From: CAZJOD01 sp964547525
GTDB lineage: Bacteria > Bacillota > Clostridia > JAAYHZ01
Assembly: GCA_964547525.1 (NCBI GenBank)
Contig: CAZJOD010000038.1
Coordinates: forward strand, 1-26,167
Reading direction: 5' to 3'
Length of the DNA stretch: 26,167 bases
The notes under the pieces are model-generated. The model had not been told where the DNA came from, ran no database searches, and was given only the letters and a program-made list of their open reading frames with translations. Positions 23,341 through 26,167 of this stretch are shown here, one piece after another (the first letter of the stretch is position 1; each line of letters begins with the position of its first letter). The position numbers and the translations under genes were made by a program.

Positions 23341-24402
23341 TTATTTAATTTTTATAGTATTTATCTTGGATTTCATAGCCAAGTTCCTAAGAAACGGCTG
23401 ATAATAAACAGAACTTTTTATAATCTTCCCATATATATTTAATATGATTTTCCTTACACTTTGTTCGTATATTTTACAAAAATTTATTTCGTCTTTTACA
23501 ATTGCTTCATAAAGACTATATGAAGTTTTTAAAGCGTAGCTTATCCCTTCGGCAGAACTTGAGCTCATAAAACCTCCCGCTTCTCCTATTAAGGGAATAC
23601 CACCCGATACCGGGCACGGCATACCATACAGTGAAGGACGTGCAATAAGCGTACTTCTTATATTTATTCCGGGACCTGTTTCAATACCGTACTCTCTAAT
23701 CTTAGATATGTAACTGTCAAATGAATTGTTCCTGTAATCTTTCTCAGATACAGCAAATCCTGCAATGATACAATCTCCTTTAGGAATCACCCACCCGTAA
23801 AAATCCGTTAACCGTTTGTCGAAAAACGAGTAATACATAAAATATGGATTTTTTGCTTCAAAAGCACCTTGGACGGATATATATTTGGGAATTTGTTTAT
23901 TTTTATTCAAACGAAAAATCTTTGATACGGCACCATCCGCACCTACGGGTATTTTGCATTTAACCTTTTGATCCTTACCGTTTTTATTAAATATTATGGT
24001 ATAATAACCTTCACACTTTTCTATATTTTTAACAACGGCATTTTCAATGATATCCGCTTTCCCTTGAGATAGAGAAAACAACCACCTATCCAATCGTGCC
24101 CTATCGGTATTTATATAGAATCTTTGATATACGGCTTCGTTTTTTGATGCCAAATCCACCGCTTTAACAGCAAATATTTGAGGATCAATCAAGACACTAA
24201 CAGGTATACTTAAACCTTGCACTGCAAATTCTTTTTGTGCATCGGGAGCTAACAGTCCGCCACATAACTTACCTTGTGATATCATATTATTTTGTGTACA
24301 TATAGCCCTTTTATCTATGAGTAGTGTCTTATAATCGGACGAACACAGTCTTGAAAGGTTCAAACCCGCAATACCACCGCCTATAATACATATGTCGTAC
24401 AT
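23341..24402 (-). CDS. FAD-dependent oxidoreductase, geranylgeranyl reductase/CbrA-like
   Basis: A 353-residue flavoprotein. The ADP-binding start is IIGGGIAGL, followed by the family motif GKLCGGLLAPDAQ; the middle has VGADGAVSKIFR and the FAD-contacting C-terminal motif PLIGEAGGFMSSSSAEGISYAL. This combination fits the geranylgeranyl-reductase-like group that includes CbrA and archaeal/bacterial enzymes reducing isoprenoid double bonds; the actual substrate is unknown. The C-terminus (STRT-like basic helices, KIILNIYGKIIKSSVYYQPFL) is hydrophobic and may contact the membrane. ATG at 24402 has GGAAGGG about 6 nt upstream; a GTG at 24417 would overlap that site. It lies 60 bases after ydcF and 25 before the patatin gene. 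Confidence 0.83.
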   Translation of the reverse strand: MYDICIIGGGIAGLNLSRLCSSDYKTLLIDKRAICTQNNMISQGKLCGGLLAPDAQKEFAVQGLSIPVSVLIDPQIFAVKAVDLASKNEAVYQRFYINTDRARLDRWLFSLSQGKADIIENAVVKNIEKCEGYYTIIFNKNGKDQKVKCKIPVGADGAVSKIFRLNKNKQIPKYISVQGAFEAKNPYFMYYSFFDKRLTDFYGWVIPKGDCIIAGFAVSEKDYRNNSFDSYISKIREYGIETGPGINIRSTLIARPSLYGMPCPVSGGIPLIGEAGGFMSSSSAEGISYALKTSYSLYEAIVKDEINFCKIYEQSVRKIILNIYGKIIKSSVYYQPFLRNLAMKSKINTIKIK

Positions 24403-24462
24403 ACAAATCCCTTCCACCGTCAGACAAACAATAACCGATCGATAACTGTAGAATAATCAAGT

Positions 24463-25302
24463 TTACATGTCTATTATTAATGTTTTAAAAACGGCTAAAA
24501 ATTCTCTTAAATAACAATTCATTCTAAGATACCATGGTGTTTCACCGGGTACACCGTACGGAACAAGCCCATAATGACGTGCCAAAAGTTTTGAACGAAA
24601 CATATGAAAATCACTGGATACAATAGCTGTCCTTCTTCGTGTACCGGGATAATGCTGATCAATCATAGCTGAAGAAAACCCGATATTCTCATTTGTACTG
24701 GTTGATTTCGGCTCCGCTAAGATTCTGAACTCGGGTATACCCTTTGAAATAAGATAATCTTTCATTGCATATGCCTCAGGTCTAGGCTCTGTACGACCCT
24801 GACCGCCGGAAACAATATAAATCGCATTAGTATCGTTTTTGCCATACTCCATTGCTGCATCCAATCTGTTTTTAAGTGTTAAAGTTAATCTCCCGTCCGG
24901 ATATATTCCACAACCCAATACCATTATAAAGTCAATATCCTCATCGGTTTCGGCGGGTTTATTCGCATGATATACGATCAACCCCTCTACAATAACAAAT
25001 AGTAATATTCCCAAACAAATACAACCGGTTACTGTAAATCTTATAATTTTATTTTTTAAAATATACCCCGGTTTTAATAATTTTAAGCTTGCATAACCAA
25101 CCAATAACACTCCGATTATTGCAGGCATGACAATACCCGAATCTATACCCGGAACGAAAGGGATTAACACTACTGTATCAATGATTCCTAAAACACCTAT
25201 GATTCCAACAATGTAATACAGAATACGATTTATATTTTTATGGTTATTTCTCATATTTTTATGGTTATTTCTCATTTTTTTATGTTTAATGTTTTTTTTC
25301 AT
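24463..25302 (-). CDS. YdcF/DUF218 family membrane protein
   Basis: A 279-residue membrane protein of the YdcF/SanA/ElyC (DUF218) family. After a basic N-terminus there are about three transmembrane segments (28-47, 55-75, 88-110), then the DUF218 domain: MVLGCGIYPDGRLTLTLKNRLDAA, IYIVSGGQG, EAYAMKDYLISKGIP, STSTNENIGFS, and IVSSDFHMFRSKLLARHYG. Family members are linked to cell envelope integrity, but the reaction is not established. Residues 10-23 are two identical heptads (MRNNHKN) encoded by a tandem DNA repeat. The first ATG overlaps the HAD gene by 17 bases and has no good ribosome binding site, so coupling to HAD translation is likely; ATGs inside the repeat are alternative starts. Confidence 0.85.
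   Translation of the reverse strand: MKKNIKHKKMRNNHKNMRNNHKNINRILYYIVGIIGVLGIIDTVVLIPFVPGIDSGIVMPAIIGVLLVGYASLKLLKPGYILKNKIIRFTVTGCICLGILLFVIVEGLIVYHANKPAETDEDIDFIMVLGCGIYPDGRLTLTLKNRLDAAMEYGKNDTNAIYIVSGGQGRTEPRPEAYAMKDYLISKGIPEFRILAEPKSTSTNENIGFSSAMIDQHYPGTRRRTAIVSSDFHMFRSKLLARHYGLVPYGVPGETPWYLRMNCYLREFLAVFKTLIIDM
25234..25275. repeat. Perfect 2 x 21-bp tandem repeat in ydcF
   Basis: Two identical 21-bp units (25234-25254 and 25255-25275) lie inside the ydcF coding region and add seven codons each (MRNNHKN). Because the unit is a multiple of three, slippage changes the N-terminal length without a frameshift. Each unit contains an ATG in frame. Confidence 0.9.
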
Positions 25303-26002
25303 ATTCAGGATATAATTCCTTCACAGTTTTACTACCAGGATCATCAAACGATTTTCCAAAATCGAACTGAAGCCAGTTTTCATAGTATTCATCAGACAAA
25401 CTAATGATTTTGTCTTTAAAACGTCTTTCATAGTAATCTTCGATACCAATTACATAAAAACCAAGAGATACGGCATTTTTTATACTGTAATAAGCATCTT
25501 CAAATACAGCGGTCTCATGGGGTTTACTGTCAAACCTTCTTAAAACTTCATTGAATATTTCGGCATCTTGCTTCCCTTTAGGAAAGTCGTCGGTAGTTAA
25601 GATATATTCAAAATACTCACTTATGTTTGCAGTCTGCAAAGCAATATTAACTAATTTCCCGGGTGTTGCGGATACTATGCACATTTTAACACCCCGGCTT
25701 TTTAAATATTCCAGCAGTTCTATAACTCCCACTTTTAGTTGGGTATGATTTACATAATGATATTCCATTAATGATAATATATCTTCACGTGTGAAAACAC
25801 ATAAATCCTTATTCTCACACACAGATTTTATGTACTCAGCTCCGCTTGCACAAGTCATTTTTTGCAAATTTTCTTTAATATCTTCAGTGAGATCTGTGAT
25901 CCCTTTTAGTTGTGCACACTCATACATTACATTTCGCCAATATTTCATCGTATCCACAAGTGTACCGTCCAGATCAAACATCGCATAGCGATATTGCAAC
26001 AT
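25286..26002 (-). CDS. HAD family hydrolase
   Basis: A 238-residue HAD-superfamily phosphatase of the beta-phosphoglucomutase/GPH type. Motif I is FDLDGTLVDT at the N-terminus, motif II is MCIVSATPGK, motif III is the lysine in FPKGKQDAEIF, and motif IV is AVFEDAYYSIKNA; a helical cap lies between motif I and II. The substrate, probably a small phosphorylated metabolite, cannot be told. The ATG at 26002 is used because it follows AAGGGTG; a longer reading to 26059 would run into the promoter. It is the first gene of the operon leading to ydcF. Confidence 0.9.
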   Translation of the reverse strand: MLQYRYAMFDLDGTLVDTMKYWRNVMYECAQLKGITDLTEDIKENLQKMTCASGAEYIKSVCENKDLCVFTREDILSLMEYHYVNHTQLKVGVIELLEYLKSRGVKMCIVSATPGKLVNIALQTANISEYFEYILTTDDFPKGKQDAEIFNEVLRRFDSKPHETAVFEDAYYSIKNAVSLGFYVIGIEDYYERRFKDKIISLSDEYYENWLQFDFGKSFDDPGSKTVKELYPEYEKKH

Positions 26003-26027
26003 GCCCACACCCTTTTTTTTATTTTTT

Positions 26028-26036
26028 ATTATAACA
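26028..26036 (-). promoter_or_regulatory. Extended -10 promoter of the HAD-ydcF-reductase-patatin operon
   Basis: Minus strand TGTTATAAT, a perfect extended -10, 25 bases before the HAD start codon; no clear -35. No later promoter was found in the short gaps downstream, so all four genes are probably one transcript. Confidence 0.5.
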
Positions 26037-26085
26037 TATATAACCGATATACCGCACATTTGGAAAATATTAAGGCGGATAATAT

Positions 26086-26115
26086 AAAACGCTCCGGTTT
26101 TATTCGGAGCGTTTT
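26086..26115 (-). terminator. Terminator of the tRNA-Tyr transcript
   Basis: AAAACGCTCCG (26086-26096) and CGGAGCGTTTT (26105-26115) form a perfect 11-bp stem with an 8-nt loop. On the minus strand it directly follows the encoded CCA of the tRNA, and the stem's outer A/T pairs supply the T-tract. Confidence 0.85.
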
Positions 26116-26167
26116 GGTGGAGGGAGGTGGATTCGAACCACCGAAGGCACTGCCAACAGATTTACAG
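26115..26167 (-). tRNA. tRNA-Tyr (GTA), 3' part only
   Basis: Read on the minus strand, the window ends in the anticodon arm CTGTAAATCTG (loop CUGUAAA, anticodon GUA), a long class II variable arm (GGCAGTGCCTTC), the T-arm GGTGGTTCGAATCCACC and the acceptor end CTCCCTCCACCA with encoded CCA. The long variable arm fits bacterial tRNA-Tyr. The 5' half (acceptor strand and D-arm) lies beyond the right edge. Confidence 0.93.

Overview
The window is AT-rich DNA with short intergenic gaps, Gram-positive ribosome binding sites (GGAGG type), sigma-A promoters that often carry an extended -10 (TGnTATAAT), and hairpin/T-tract terminators. Together with the gene content (RecD2, YdbC, two-OB SSB, FCD-type GntR regulator, 1400-residue acyl-CoA dehydratase activase, NADPH-type butanol dehydrogenase family) this points to an anaerobic, low-GC member of the Clostridia. 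Cytoplasmic-looking GH29 and GH92 glycosidases fit an organism that imports fucose- and mannose-containing glycans, for example in a gut; that habitat is inference. Nothing resembles an intact transposon, phage or CRISPR array, and no gap between genes exceeds about 300 bases.

Layout. (1) 1-2244, minus strand: the N-terminal 517 residues of the RecD2 helicase (its C-terminus lies off the left edge), a small membrane-anchored protein, and a PC4-like YdbC protein. (2) 2513-3070, plus strand: a YkgJ-type cysteine-cluster protein, with a bidirectional terminator behind it. (3) 3156-15118, minus strand: six co-oriented genes, in transcription order iron-containing alcohol dehydrogenase, URO-D-family protein, GH92 mannosidase-like protein, second URO-D-family protein, giant two-ATPase acyl-CoA dehydratase activase, and a beta-propeller protein that also has its own promoter. 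(4) 15290-17381, minus: a NUDIX hydrolase and a GH29 fucosidase, each with its own promoter. (5) 17622-18530, plus: a membrane-anchored S41 protease. (6) 18733-20855, minus: a FCD-GntR regulator and citrate synthase in a two-gene operon whose promoter lies under a perfect 24-base palindrome. (7) 21034-21726, minus: a two-OB-fold SSB-like protein. (8) 22005-26002, minus: HAD phosphatase, YdcF/DUF218 membrane protein, FAD-dependent reductase and patatin-like lipase, apparently one operon. (9) At the right edge, the 3' part of tRNA-Tyr and its terminator, minus strand.

The most unusual part is region 3. Two URO-D-superfamily proteins that lack the usual zinc-binding cysteine signature and HemE motifs sit around a glycosidase and upstream of an ATP-driven iron-sulfur reductase that has no dehydratase subunits nearby. 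No corrinoid protein is visible in the window. The arrangement suggests an uncharacterised pathway acting on a glycan- or glycoside-derived substrate, but its chemistry cannot be read from the sequence alone.

Several starts were moved from the longest possible reading to the one supported by a ribosome binding site: beta-propeller (4943), GH92 (TTG at 12744), URO-D 1 (13886), GntR (20792), SSB (21726), FAD reductase (24402) and HAD (26002).
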